From positions 5,193,715 through 5,257,714 of the forward strand of contig OZ029927.1 of the NCBI GenBank assembly GCA_964023275.1: a stretch of 64,000 nt of DNA, given 5' to 3'. Origin of the DNA: Norana najaformis. Its lineage: Eukaryota > Annelida > Clitellata > Crassiclitellata > Hormogastridae. Below are positions 10,050 to 22,420 of the stretch, piece by piece (the first letter of the stretch is position 1; every line of letters starts with the position of its first letter). The position numbers were made by a program, and so were the translations under genes. The notes beneath the pieces were generated by a model. The model ran no database searches. It was not told the DNA's origin and worked only from the letters and a program-made list of their open reading frames with translations.

Positions 10050-13000
10050 AGTACAAAGTACTGTCATTTGATTGTTTGCATGTGCTTGTGTTTTTTAGGC
10101 ATGTCAAGTAAAATAACATGTTGTGGCATATGTGTTGACAAGCAGCCATTACATTGTCTTCTTATATTCTGCCAATGTTTTAAATAAATATATGTTACAA
10201 ATATATTGTGTTCCTTCAGTTATTATTAGGTCAAAATTAAAACTAGACTTCAGATGACTGTCTTTGTCATGGCTGGTTTGGTATGCAGACCGTCACTTTG
10301 AATGTGCTGTTGCTTTTTTTTAACCATTCACTTCACCACCTGGATGGTATGCAAATTTTCAGCGGTTGTTGTAAGCATGGAGTAAGCATGCGTCTCAAAT
10401 AGCCTCTGCTGCTCAATTGCCCACCATGCCACCTTCACAAGGTCCCCCTGTTTATACGGAGTTCGTGGTGGACGACCGAGTCCTCGCCGGTATATGCGAG
10501 TGCCCAAGGGCGAAGAGCCTGAAGGACGGACGCTGGAATTCATCGACGCATGGAGATGGTGTCTCGTTAAAAACACCGGGAGGAAGGCAACGGGAGACCA
10601 CCTCCCTAATTATCCCGAGTTAAACTGAAGATGACGCCAAAAAAGAAGCCAGTCAACAACGTTAACGATTCAGTCCAGTTTTCCTAAAGAGTCGCGTTCG
10701 GCAGGAGAGGGAACAAGGCCTCTAAGGTCATCAACAAGAGAAATGCGAAATCCTTGTAAAGAGAAGATAAGAGTAGGGACATGGAATGTGAGAACGATGC
10801 TGAGACCAGGAAAGGTGGCCAATGTTATTGGAGAGATGAGAAGGGCAGGTTTGGACATATTGGGCCTATCCGAGGTCAGATGGAGGGAGGATGCGGATTT
10901 TGTGAGTGACGGAATTAGGGTTATCTACACCGGTGGAAGGGAAAGTCAAAATGGTGTGGCCATCTTTTTGGAGGAAACGCTCGCAAAGTGTGTATACAGA
11001 GTGGAGAAGCATGGAGATAGGTTGATCATGGTGACGTTATGGGCTGATCCAGTAGACATTGTGATCATGCAAATTTATATGCCCACCACAGCACATGAGG
11101 AAGAGGAGGTTGACGGTGTCTACGAGATAATAGAAGAAAAACTCGCTGACATCAAAGGAAGCAACTACATAATTGTTATGGGAGATTGGAATGCATCGGT
11201 TGGAGAGGGAGGGCAAGAAAAATGTATAGGTAAATATGGGTTGGGGAAGAGAAATGACAGAGGGGAGAAGCTTGTGGAGTTCTGCCAACGTCAAGAATTA
11301 GTGGTAACAAATACCTGGTTTCAGCAGGAAAAACGTCGCAGATACACTTGGAAGTCGCCAGGTGATGAGGCACGTTACCAGCTGGACTATATCATGGTTA
11401 GACAAAGATATAGGAATAGTGTAAAGAACTCTAAAGCCCTACCCGGAGCCGATGCGGACACGGACCATAACTTGGTTGCCATGACGTTCTGCCTCCAACT
11501 AAAATTCCTCAAGAAGAAGAGGATAAAAAGACAGAAGTGGAATAAGGAAAAATTACAAATGAAGAGTCAAGAACTATCAAATAGGATAGAGGAATGCTTG
11601 GAAACAGGAAACATGGCATCAACAGAGGAGAGATGGAGGAGACTTAAGCAGACAGTGCTTAGAGAGGCAGTGGAGACGGTGGGATTCCAGGTGGGGGTGG
11701 CCCCTCGAAAACCATGCGTCACGACAGAAATGCTTCAGGATATGGAAGGAAGAAGAAAATGGAAACACCAAAGTACAGAAGAAGCAAGAAGGGAATATAA
11801 AAGACTCAACAATAAACTAAGGAGAACAACGGACAAGGCAAGAGAAAAGTGGTGGGAAGAGCAATGTGATGACTTGGAAGCACTACAGGAGCTTGGAAGA
11901 CATGATCTAGTATACGAAAAGGTTAAAAAGTTAGCAAAGAAACCGAATATTGGTGGAGGAATTGCAGTCAGGGACAGGTGTGGCAGGATACTACAGGATC
12001 CCAATGACATCAGGAGTCGTTGGAAAGATTATGTGGAAGAATTATATATGGGCAACTGCAACCACGGGGCTCTCCAGGTAGAGTGCACACCAGATGACAG
12101 GGATGATGTTACTGGACCTGATGTGATGAAGGAGGAGGTACTGGCGGCCATTAATGAAATGAAAAACAATAAAGCTGAGGGGATTGATAACATACCGATT
12201 GAGTTGCTTAAGAACCTAGGAGAAAAGGCAATGGCAGAATTGGTAAGAATATGTCAGGACATCTACAACACTGGAGCATGGCCAGAGGATTTCTTGCAGA
12301 TCATTTTGATCCCGCTCAAAAAGAAACCAAATGCAACAGCATGCGAGGACCATCGAACTATCAGCCTTCTCACTCGTGCATCCAAGATCATTTTACGAAT
12401 TCTCACAAAAAGGATACAAGCTAAGACAGAAACAACTGGCTTTCTAGGAGAGGATCAATTTGGGTTCATGAAGGGTAGAGGAACAAGAGATGCATTTGGA
12501 GCCTTGAGGGTACTAGCAGAAAGAAATCTTCAACATGGTCAGGACATTTACGTATGCTTTGTAGATTACGAGAAGGCATTTGATCGAGTAGACTGGAGGA
12601 AGTTAATGCATGCACTTACACGACTGGGTGTGGACTGGAAAGACAGAAGGCTTATAGGAAACCTGTACATGGGCCAGAAAGTAAGGATAAGAATCGAAGG
12701 AGAATACTTGGAGCCTGGAAAAATAGGTAGAGGAGTGAGACAAGGTTGCCCACTTTCACCACTGCTTTTCAACATATACATTGAAGAACTTATAAGAGAG
12801 GCATTGGAGGACATGACAGAGGGAATAAAGGTGGGGGGCAGGTTGCTGAATGCTCTGATGTTTGCAGACGATCAGGTGATGTTAGCGGGCAGTCAGAAGG
12901 GTCTACAGAGAATGATGGACCGTCTGAATAGTGTCTCGACAGAACATGAAATGAAAATAAACATCAAAAAGACAAAGGTTATGAAGATAAGTAAAAAAAG

Positions 13001-14280
13001 AGGTAGCGACAGTCAGGATCACTATAAATGGTGAAGAAATAGAACAGGTTGGGGAATTCTGCTACCTGGGAAGTGTGGTTACACAAGATGCGAAATGCCA
13101 TGCTGAAATAAAAAGAAGAATAGCTATGGGAAAGGACGCATTCTGTAAAAGGAGGGAACTAATGAAAGAGAAGCTAAATCGGAACCTGAAGAAATGACTG
13201 GTGAAAACCTTGGTTTGGAGCGTGTTTCTGTATGGATCAGAAACATGGACTCTGAGAAAGGAAGACATCAGAAGATTGGAAGCATTTGAGATGTGGATAT
13301 GGCACAGGATGGAGAGAGTCAGCTGGACAGAGCACATTACAAATGAAGAGATACTGCAAAGAGTAAAGGAAGAAAGATCCTTGGTGGGAACAATTAGAAG
13401 TCGACAGAGGAAATGGATTGGCCACATAATGAGAGGGGACTCACTCGTAAGAACTATTATCGAGGGAAGAATGGAGGGACGAAAAACAAGAGGAAGACCT
13501 AGACAGATGTTGCTGGACTGGATGATCACGGATGGATACAGCAGACTGAAAAGAGATGCTTAGCACCGTGAAGAATGGCGCCATTGGACGTATGAACCTG
13601 CCTAGAGGGCAGAGAACCACAAGAAGAAGAAGAAGAAGAAGTTATTAAGTAGGAACCAGGGCAGATATTAGCATAGTGATTAGTTTCAGGGACTGTGTCG
13701 GCCTGCAATTCTCGTAACAAACCTACAAGTATATATCTAACACTGATTAATCTATCGTATCAGCGAGAGGACCAGCTCTTTTTGTAAAAATGTTTGACCA
13801 GCATTTATCGGAGGCTGGCGAAAACGCTAGTGTGGTCTACGCAGTGATACCTGCCATTGCTGCTCTTCTGGTATCGCTTTCTTTATTCTTTGAAAAGTGT
13901 TACAAATTATTTGTATAAACACTACTTACAGTACTGTTGGTCCTGCTACGTGTAAATGCATAAGGTTCTTCAAAATGAGCTCTTCATCGGGCTTCAAACT
14001 TCGGAAAATCATATGTCATTGCAGTCATTAACATGAACGCAAAATGAAAAAGATAGCTGACATCTTGAATACCTCAGCAACTGCTGCACAAGCAGTCAGT
14101 GACAAATAATGGAATATTTATCAGTCTAACTATCTCTTAACTTATTTACATAGACTGAATGCTTGTTTCCTGATATCCAACAGCTTTACTAAAGATACCC
14201 ATAATGTCACAAACCTGCAATTGCAATGTGCGTGGATGCTGATTATTTCTAAATTGCACCTTTGAGGGGCAAAGGGTTAA
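10050..14280 (+). mobile_element. TTAA-type repeat, copy 2, split by an RTE-like LINE
   Basis: 10050-10390 and 13770-14280 together match copy 1 (285-1330). The gap is filled by the LINE at about 10400-13645. The right end CAAAGGGTTAA at 14270-14280 gives the TTAA side. Order of events: TTAA repeat first, LINE later. All of it lies in the GC-AG intron of TRA2. Confidence 0.5.
10400..13645 (+). mobile_element. RTE-like LINE, nearly full length
   Basis: Codes for an APE-type endonuclease and reverse transcriptase. The first frame (10743-13034) has GTWNVRTM, QIYMPT, GDWNAS, QLDYIMV and DTDHNL (endonuclease, about residues 1-250). Its RT blocks are LLTRASKIILRIL, FVDYEKAFDRVDW (motif A), GVRQGCPLSPLLFN (motif B) and FADDQVML (motif C). 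A shift at a run of seven A (about 12994-13000) moves the rest into another frame, open from about 13001 apart from one TGA at 13196-13198. It continues as YGSETWTLRKEDIRR and GRKTRGRPR to the stop at 13561. The 3' tail is (AAG)n at 13620-13642. The 5' UTR is about 340 bases. RTE-type placement comes from the domain order and the WTLRK tail; a related clade is possible. Confidence 0.85.
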
Positions 14281-14456
14281 GATAGTAACTAACGGTTGCA
14301 TCTGCTGGGTGCTTGGATCGGGACGATTTGCTAATTCTAGGTGAGATCAGACATTGCATTGGATAACTATGTTGTTAGATAACTATGTTGTTACCTGGAT
14401 AACAAGACATCCTGGTGTATGTTCTTATGTGAATGAGCCGTTTTCTTGTCGTCCAG

Positions 14457-14558
14457 GTCACACACTCGGGAACAGAAGCGAAGACAACGTGAGGAGTCTC
14501 CAACTCGCCATCGACGTTCACCTGTAGACAGAAGGCAGCATGTTCCATCTTCACGACA
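14457..14558 (+). CDS. tra2: TRA2 exon 3, RS domain
   Basis: The acceptor GTCCAG precedes 14457 and the donor GTGAGT starts at 14559. The exon encodes SHTREQKRRQREESPTRHRR followed by SPVDRRQHVPSSR, rich in Arg-Ser and Ser-Pro dipeptides as in TRA2 N-terminal domains. It enters in phase 2 from the GC-AG intron and leaves in phase 2, splitting a histidine codon with the next exon. Confidence 0.85.
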
Positions 14559-16202
14559 GTGAGTTTCTTGGCCAAATGCATTCACAGCTTATCTCTACGC
14601 TTTGCATTTTTATCAGATCACAAACAGAGGTAAATATGCGTTTGCCATCTAGCCATCAATTTATCTGACTTCAAGACATGTGTCATGATTGACTCAGATG
14701 TATAGCCATAGATTGTGCAGGTTGTGCAAAGCACAAGGGCCCATGAGGACAGGAGCTGCCTGGGCCCCCAAAGGGCTAAGGCCCAGTTGCTCAATTGGTT
14801 AAAGCAAAATAGTCAAAGTTGATACAGTGAAAATTTAGAGATGTCAGGCATAGAAACTGGGGGAGGGCGGGGGAGGTTGGGATGGCTGGCTTCTGACTGA
14901 CTCCATCAACGTAAGCAGTCTCAGGTTGATCAAAGCATGCACAGAAGATTAGTGGGTGGGAAAAATTAATGAGACAGTCCTTGATGGTCAACAGGTCCTT
15001 GCAGAGCAGACTGCTCAATAGGGCAGCCTTGAAGGTCTCTGTTTTTTTTAAGCATCACATTTACCTGACTGCAGTGATGTGCTGCACGTGTAGGAACAAG
15101 AGACCATGGTGAGATCCGGCAGCTTCACTCAGATGTTGTGATGACCTTATCCAGACAGCCTTGGACCATGTGCAAAATGTAATGGAGATTGGATATAACA
15201 AAAGAGACATTTTTCATTTTGGCGGTGACCGTGTTTTTGAGCTCTTTTGAGAGAGGTGACATGCAAATGGCCGAGTGAATGTAATACTACGCTCCTTAGT
15301 CAGCTAAGTTTGAGTGTGCATTTGCATAGAAAATTTCCATGAGTCAGCAGTTTATTGATTTGTTTTTCACGTGCTTATCACATGCTTATGGCTGCCATGA
15401 GTCAGACACGTGGTGGGAGTGGTGTGATTGGCTGGCAGAGCCCAGCAGGCCGGTGGGCTGACATTAGCAGTAATTGTTGATGACATTGTTGACATTGATG
15501 ACAAAACTGTGTAGTTGGTCAAGAGGGCACTCGCGCGACCTATGCTGTGATGAGTCAGTGGTTTTTGGAAACCCACTGTTGTGCAATATTGGAGGCCAGT
15601 CAAGACCAGTTTATGTTGATCTGTTGTATTGGTGGGAAAGAGCCTATATAAGCAGGTGCAATTGCATTGTTAAGAGAGCATGAAGATTTGTAGCACTGGC
15701 CTGTCATTTGCTAAGTGTAGAGTGAGTTACAAATGTTGACAGATTCATTCATTTAGAAACTATTACAATTTGAGTACTGTTGTGATTGAACTGTTTGTTT
15801 TAATTATAATTTTGAAAATCAAAAACTGTCTTTTCTCAAGTTAGCGCTACACTATGATTCGGGCAAGTTGTCAGTTCGAAGCCCAATCTTTGACTACTTG
15901 GAAAGATTGTCAGCAGGCCTGTTACAGTGACAGTTATGATTGAGTATCAGTGTTGGCCATAAGTTGCTGATTATAAATAATTACTGATAAGGACCAGAGT
16001 TTTATGTAAAGCAACAGAGTAGCGCTGGATTGGTCAGCATGATTGAAGATGAAGAAATGCTCCTGCTGCAGACTCTTAAATGCCTTTCTAGTGTGATAGA
16101 TAACTTGTCCTCCATGGGTTTCATAGTTGAAAGAAACATTAGTTGATTAGTAGTTTAGTTTGTGTAACTAACAGTGGCTGTTTTTAACTCTGCTCTTCTT
16201 AG
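14559..16202. other. TRA2 intron 3, no gene seen
   Basis: No exon recognised. A weak tRNA-like patch at about 15843-15890 (GTTAGCGCTACACTATGA, later AGTTCGAAGCCC) could be a SINE remnant. Confidence 0.3.
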
Positions 16203-16284
16203 CAAAGTTAGTCACAAAGCAACACGCCACCACAGTCGAAGTCCATTGCTAAGTGACAGTCACCGACAAATTGACACATTCCAA
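16203..16284 (+). CDS. tra2: TRA2 exon 4, linker before the RRM
   Basis: An 82-base exon between TTCTTAG and a GTGAGT donor. Its length (remainder 1) is exactly what joins exon 3 (phase 2) to exon 5 (phase 0). It encodes KVSHKATRHHSRSPLLSD and then SHRQIDTFQ, basic and serine-rich like the segment before the RRM in TRA2 proteins. It is too short to be found as an open reading frame and was located from splice sites and phase. Confidence 0.75.
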
Positions 16285-16392
16285 GTGAGTTTGATTTCTT
16301 TTCAGCTTAGTTAGAATATGGAGCCTTATGGATTAAAGCTAAAGAGGAAATTTTTACCTTCTTTGGGCAAACATTATAGTAAACTGCCATTT

Positions 16393-17893
16393 GGGTCATT
16401 CCATGTCAAATCAACCAAAATTCAGAAAAGTCCCCACCACACCATCTCAGAATTTGATGATATTAGGTCAATTTGTACATCAACATGTGTAAGGAGGCCA
16501 TGCAAAATATTAGCTCTTAATGTTGCATGGTGTTCAAGATATGACCAGTTTTATACCGGGGGGTAGCGACAGCTCGTGAACGACTTAATACTGGGGCATT
16601 TTTGATTGCAAATAACTCAGGAATTATGTTAGATACAGCTGTCAAATTTCCACCAGACTATCAGCTCTTTGAGTAGATTCTAACCATGTAAAAACTTTGC
16701 AGTTTGGTGTATTACCCATCAGCCCAGATTGAAAATGGCAATCTGTTCATTTTGGCAGTAGGAATATTGATATTTGAACAAGCACTTGTGGGCCCGTGTT
16801 AAATATAAAATCCCAAAAGTTGTGGTTTTTTTGTGGGCTATTTGATGAATAATCTGATGCATTCTCAAGTTTTTAAACTAATAACTGAATGTGCTAGACT
16901 CCCTTAAAAACCGCACAAAGTGGAAATATGGTCATGTGGGATAGGTAGCACAGCAGTGCACTGCAAACTATCTGAAAGGGCTTGAAGAGTACTTTAATAT
17001 GTTACTAACTTCACTTTGCTTCCATGATACCTTCCATAAAAAAACGCAGTTGAAAAATGAGTTTTTTTACATTCGAAAACTGTTAAACAGATTTCTGGTT
17101 GAAATATGGTCATGTGGGATAGGTAAAATAGTAATGTATTGCATACTGTTAGAAAGGGTTGGATGAGTACTTTCATATGACACTAATATCATTTTGCTTA
17201 AATGATGATTTCCATCACAAAAATGCAGTTGAAAAACGAGTTTTGTTTACATTTGCGAACTGTTAAACAGATTTCTGATTTAAATAAAATAGGTAACACA
17301 GTTATGAATTGCACACTGTTAGAAAGGCCTTGAAGAGTACTTTCAATTGATACTAATTTCATTTTGCTTATATGATGCTTTCCATCACAAAAACGCTGTT
17401 GAAAACGGGGTTTTTTGATATTCGCAGTCTGTTAAACAGATTTCTGGTGGAAATCTGGTCAAGTAGGACAGGTCACACAGTAATATATTGCACACTGCCA
17501 ACCAGTGCTTGTTCAAATATCAATATTCCTAATGCCGAAATGAACGGATAGCCATTTTCAATCTGGGCTGGGCTAATGGGTAATACACCAAACTGCAAAG
17601 TTTTTACATGGTTAGAATCTACTCAGAGAGCTGATAGTCTGGTGGAAATTTGACAGCTGTATCTAACATAATTCCTGAGTTATTCGCAATCAAAAATGCC
17701 CCAGTATTAAGTCGTTCACGAGCTGTCGCTACCCCCCGGTATAAAACTGGTCATATCTTGAACACCATGCAACATTAGGAGCTAATATTTTGCATGGCCT
17801 CCTAACACATGTTGATGTACAAACTGACCTAATATCATCGAATTCTGAGATGGTGTGGTGGGGACCATTGGTTGATTTGACATGGAATGACCC
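16393..17893. mobile_element. DNA transposon with long terminal inverted repeats
   Basis: 1501 bases. It starts GGGTCATTCCATGTCAAATC and ends with the exact inverse. The inverted arms are about 395 bases (16393-16790 and 17500-17893) with few mismatches. ATTT flanks both ends (16389-16392, 17894-17897), a likely 4-bp target duplication. Between the arms is a unit of about 170-180 bases present just over three times (repeat starts near 16921, 17099, 17280 and 17449). No transposase frame. A 4-bp duplication and GGG ends would suit Sola- or Academ-type elements; superfamily not proven. Lies in TRA2 intron 4. Confidence 0.8.
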
Positions 17894-17897
17894 ATTT

Positions 17898-20583
17898 CTA
17901 AGTTTGACAGAGAAATAACTGAGTGTTGCTGAAGTCTGAAAGATGATTTTGAGTTCAGCTTGTAAGCTGACATTTTTTTGCTTGACCAGAACATGTATGA
18001 AAGTACTTTTTTTCTACAATTCTTGTAGCTGAAGTGGATTTGAATTGGCTATTCTTACATTCTTGCAGTTGATGTGAATTTTATGAAAACAAGGGAAACT
18101 GTCTCTTGAGAATCCTAACCTTGTGACATCTTAAGATAAACAGATAGAATCTGCAAAGAGTTGTCTTAGACTGATGAAACTGCTGTGATAAAGAGATGCT
18201 GAATTGCAAGGTGTACTTGGCAAAAGGGAGTAATTCCAGCACGAGGTCATTCTGGAGTGCAACTGGGAAATGCCTTTTCTGAATGGGACTGGAATGGATT
18301 TCAAAGCTCTTTTCTTCATGCTGCAGTGATGCCATAGAATGCTGAGAAAAGAAGTTGAAGCAAATACCATAGCAAATGCTGGACTTTCTTACTGCATTGT
18401 AAAGTAACTCAGTATTTATTACAGAGGAATAAAAAAAAATTGAAATTTTATTAAACTCCTATTGAACAGGACAGTTTAGCTGTGAATTGTGTGATGAGTC
18501 AGTCACCTTCTGAAAAAGAATCATAGTCAGATCAGAGACATTTCTGAGAAGCCTTCAAGAAAGACTGCTATGGCCACTGGCATTGACATCAGCTGTTTAA
18601 CAACTGAAGAGGCCCGCTGCTAGTCATCAACTGCAAGTGGAAACAGAAAGAACTTGATTCTGAGAAATTTTCCCATTGAAGAAAGTGCACTTAACATGAA
18701 CATCATCAAACACATGTCATGTGAACTTCATGAGATGGAGAGCAGTGTTTTATTGTGGAAATGTGATAACAATGGAGGCCTGTGGCATGCAACATGAGCA
18801 TCATTAAACGGAGTTCAACTTATGACATTTGCAAGTGTCACTCAGTTTTTGACGATTTTTCTGTTACTGATGTGTATGTGCTTGACTTCATCAACGGAGA
18901 ACAATGTTGTGTAATGTGTGAATGTCAGCGAACTGGGAGCAATGCTGTGTAATACCTGAACATATGGTAATCAGATGATGGACAGCTGTTAACATCAGGC
19001 GTCATGTAACATGCGAACGTGAGAAGTCTTTGAAACAGACTGAAATTTAGATGACACTTAGTCTGGCTGAAAGAACTGATTTTGTGCTGTTTAGGAGGAG
19101 ACACCCACCCGGGTTCTTGGAGTGTTTGGACTCAGTCTTTATACAGATGAACGGGTCCTTAAAGAGGTTTTCACGCAGTATGGACCAGTTGAAGACATTC
19201 AAGTTATCTTGGATCATTATTCCAGAGTTTCACGTGGATTTGCATTTGTCTACATGAGGCACCTGCACGATGCAATACAGGTGAGAGGATCCCTTACAGG
19301 GATATTCTGTTTATTTTCTTATTAATTCACTGATATGGCTTAGGTGATCTGAATTAATTTTGTGATATAGTTTAGGTGACCATAGATTCATTTGCTGATA
19401 GGGTGTAGCTGAGCCTAAATTCAGTCTTAAAACTAGTATCTATGTGTCCGAGTTATACAGCTGCTGTTGTTATATGTGAAGTGTCATCATCTTCAGTGCT
19501 GTCCAGTGAATTACTGAGGCCACAGTTTAAAAAATACTGAATGAAATTGGCAGGAATGGATTTCCCTGCATCTTTTACCTATTGCCACATCCAGAATGAG
19601 CTTTGTTAGATTTCTAGCTTAATCTGAACACTTGCATGTGGCCAAGATGGCTGCTTATTTCTCTGGAGTGTCATTTTTGATTATTTGGTCACATGCGAGT
19701 TTTGTCACTAATTTTCCTTCATTCGGACTTCTGATGTGACGTAACATGCATTCTTGAGTTATTTCTCTTTCGTCGTCGTTTTTGAGTGTTTTGGATAGTG
19801 TTTGGATATTTGTTATGAAAGTCTTGTGTGCCACCAATTGACTTCTTCACCCTGAGTGATTTCAGGCTACTAATAGTGTCAAGCTGCAGTTGGAAAGGCC
19901 AAGAGAATCCTTGGATTCGTGTTGACATTTCTGCTACACAGACACTTTAAGACCATTGGCGGGCTGTTGCAGAATGTCATCCTCCATAAACCTGGTGGCT
20001 GAAGGATGCAGCATTTTCCACCATCTGCAAAAGACTGCATGGCATTGGGGTTCATGTGTTAGAAGCCTTATTGCCTGTCATCGCTGCTTGTCTTCAATGC
20101 TATGTAGCCCAGAAACCCTGAACAGTTGGGCTCTGCTTGTCTGCGAGAGCTTGCAAGTGGTGACTCTTCGAGTTATCTGAGTAATGTTTGCTTGTTGATT
20201 AAGTTTTCTTCTTAACGACTTAAAAGTGTCATTTAGGCTGGCACAGGCAGCGCTTTTGTGATTTGTAAGGTTCTTCTTTTTGATACATATATACATATGC
20301 ATTCGTTCCTTCTACATTTTCTTGACATGTTCTTTGAAAGGTTTGTTTAGGGTCATGTCCAAAGGTTTCCATGCAGTCTTTTGCAGATATGTGAGCAAGT
20401 GTTACCTTTGCTCTTTACCTTTATGCATTCATTTCCTCTGCTACCTTGAACCACTGCTAGTTACTCAGAAGTGAAAGCAGCATTTTATGGTCTTTGGTAG
20501 TGTGTAGGCAGGCACTACATCACCAGTGGGTATCGGGGCATTGGGTTAGTATGTGATTAAACTGTTAGGTGCTCACTGCTTTT
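17898..20583. other. TRA2 introns 4-5 around exon 5, nothing else recognised
   Basis: Apart from exon 5 (19095-19280) no coding, RNA or clear mobile-element signature was found. Confidence 0.3.
19095..19280 (+). CDS. tra2: TRA2 exon 5, first two thirds of the RRM
   Basis: Encodes RVLGVFGLSLYTDERVLKEV and onward through RGFAFVYM, covering RNP2 and RNP1 of a canonical TRA2 RRM (human TRA2B has GVFGLSLYTTERDLREVF). It ends at CAG before GTGAGA in phase 0. The acceptor lies in TAGGAGGAG, so three in-frame AGs can be used; the first (start 19095) is preferred. This exon identifies the gene most clearly. Confidence 0.95.
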
Positions 20584-20825
20584 ATGTCACTTGTTAGCCC
20601 AGTCAGTAACACGTTTACTACATGATCTAATGATTGGGAGTTTGAGCCTGCTGAGTGGACTATGCCTAACGACCTTGAGTAAGTTGTTCATGCATGATTG
20701 CCTTTGTCACCAAGCAGTAGAATTGGCACGGGCTTTGGCTGGGATCAAAGGTCCTTGTGGGGCTTCAGGATCATTGGAAAAATGTGTGCTCATTGTAGCT
20801 GATCTTGGGGTGTGGTTAATCGCCA
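20584..20825 (+). repeat. tRNA-derived SINE (second family)
   Basis: TTAGCCCAGTCAGTAACACG at about 20595 resembles an A box, and GAGTTTGAGCC at 20639-20649 resembles a B box, with tRNA-like spacing. A non-tRNA body follows to about 20825. It differs in sequence from the copy at 5995-6215. Confidence 0.4.
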
Positions 20826-21884
20826 GATGGATGTAGTGGTGCTTGGTTTCAGATAACAGTGTTAACCTGGATGTCTGCTACCACTGTAAAGTAGCTGCTG
20901 TTTATTCCAAGACTTAAGCATCACTATATAGGAACAAAGGGTAATGTACACTTTAACTGAAGGCATGGCAAGCATGGACCTAGATTATTAGGGTAGGGGG
21001 CTCAAGTCTAGGGCTGTCTTGTAGAAGTTTATGCTTAGACCAAATGAACACTGAATAGCAGTGATGCATTTCTGTAGTCAGTAGTAGTCATCACTTATCA
21101 GTGCACAGATGTGGATAGTGCACAGTGCAGATGATAATTTGTGCTCAGGTGTGGCAGGAAGATGTCATGGATCAAGGATTGATGTTGAAGCAACACACTG
21201 AAGGGTACAGAGGGGAAACTGCTGACAACACAGTTCCTTCCTTAGGACCTTGAGTGCAAAAGGGGAAGGACTTGTGTGTTGGCTGTCAGTTAGTTGACAG
21301 ACCCCAGTACATGATGTGTACAGTTCTACATAATGATCTTGTGTTTGTAGCTAATGACTGACAGGCACCCAGATAACCATTCGAAAGGGAGTCGAGTACC
21401 AAACTAAACTGTTTACTAAACTGTTGACACCTCTAGTAAGAAGACAAAGTTTATGAACTCTTGCCTTCAGCTTCTTTGTTTGGATTCTTTGCATTTTCTG
21501 ACTTTGCCTTCTGCGAATGTTCATAAAAGCTGCTTTGTTAGAAGTCCTCCAGTTGATGCCTTGTCACATGTTTTCCACTTGTATCTGCATTAGTTTGGCT
21601 TGCTAAGTGGCTCTTCAGACATTCAGATGAGTCCTGAATTCAGAAAATTTTTCTGATAGTGAATTCTGCATTTGGTCAGTGCTTTGGGTGTCTGCGACAG
21701 ACAGTCTTTGAAGTCTTGGATGAACATTGTACATGTTTTTGTGAGATCCTTTGCTACATGCTGTTTGTGACTGGCAGCATTGACTGTTTACTAGAGGTGT
21801 TTTCAAAAGCCAAACGATGCAAACTGAATGCTGCTCACTCAACTATGGAAGGCCAGTTGATGAGCATAACTGTGTGTTGCATTG
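20826..21884. other. TRA2 intron 5, nothing recognised
   Basis: No supported feature. Short frames in this stretch show no family signature. Confidence 0.3.
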
Positions 21885-22420
21885 TTGACAATTATCTGAC
21901 CCATCTGACAAACTCACCAACACTTCTTCCCTTGCAATCTCTGCACAGTTTTTCACCAAAATTGAAAGCACTTCTCTTCCACAAATCCTATACTGATTTC
22001 TTCTCTTCTCCTTACCTATCTTGCCACACCAATTCCAAACACCATCCACCGTAGATGTCTGACTGTCTGCCTGCCTGACCTTTGGATCTTGACCTGAAAC
22101 CGAATCTGACCATAACTGCCTATTGATTTCGTTTTGACTGAACACCTGTACAATTTGAACAGTATAATTTGGTACTGGTGTAAGCTGGGAAGTAAACAGC
22201 AAGTCCTGCGATGCACTGGCCCAGTTTCTAGGACCTTGGGATTTGTCCATCGCCAGCTCAATGGCCAAGAAAAGGAGATGAGTGCCTCCCCTATGTCTGA
22301 CTTGTGGGATATGGAATATTTTACTTTTTTTACTTACCTGTAAATAAGCTGGTTCCCATGACTTAGCTTTATTTGGGCACTGTATAAATCTTGAGTTTTC
22401 GGTTATGATTGGCTCTACCA
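21885..22420 (-). repeat. dispersed repeat S1, copy 3, interrupted by repeat S2
   Basis: Reverse-complement copy of the repeat at 3998-4400. It is interrupted just after the TTATTTACAG block by a second repeat, S2, at about 22146-22337. Similar bases (TTACAG / GTACAG) sit at the junctions. S2 recurs at 39655-39800. Confidence 0.6.
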
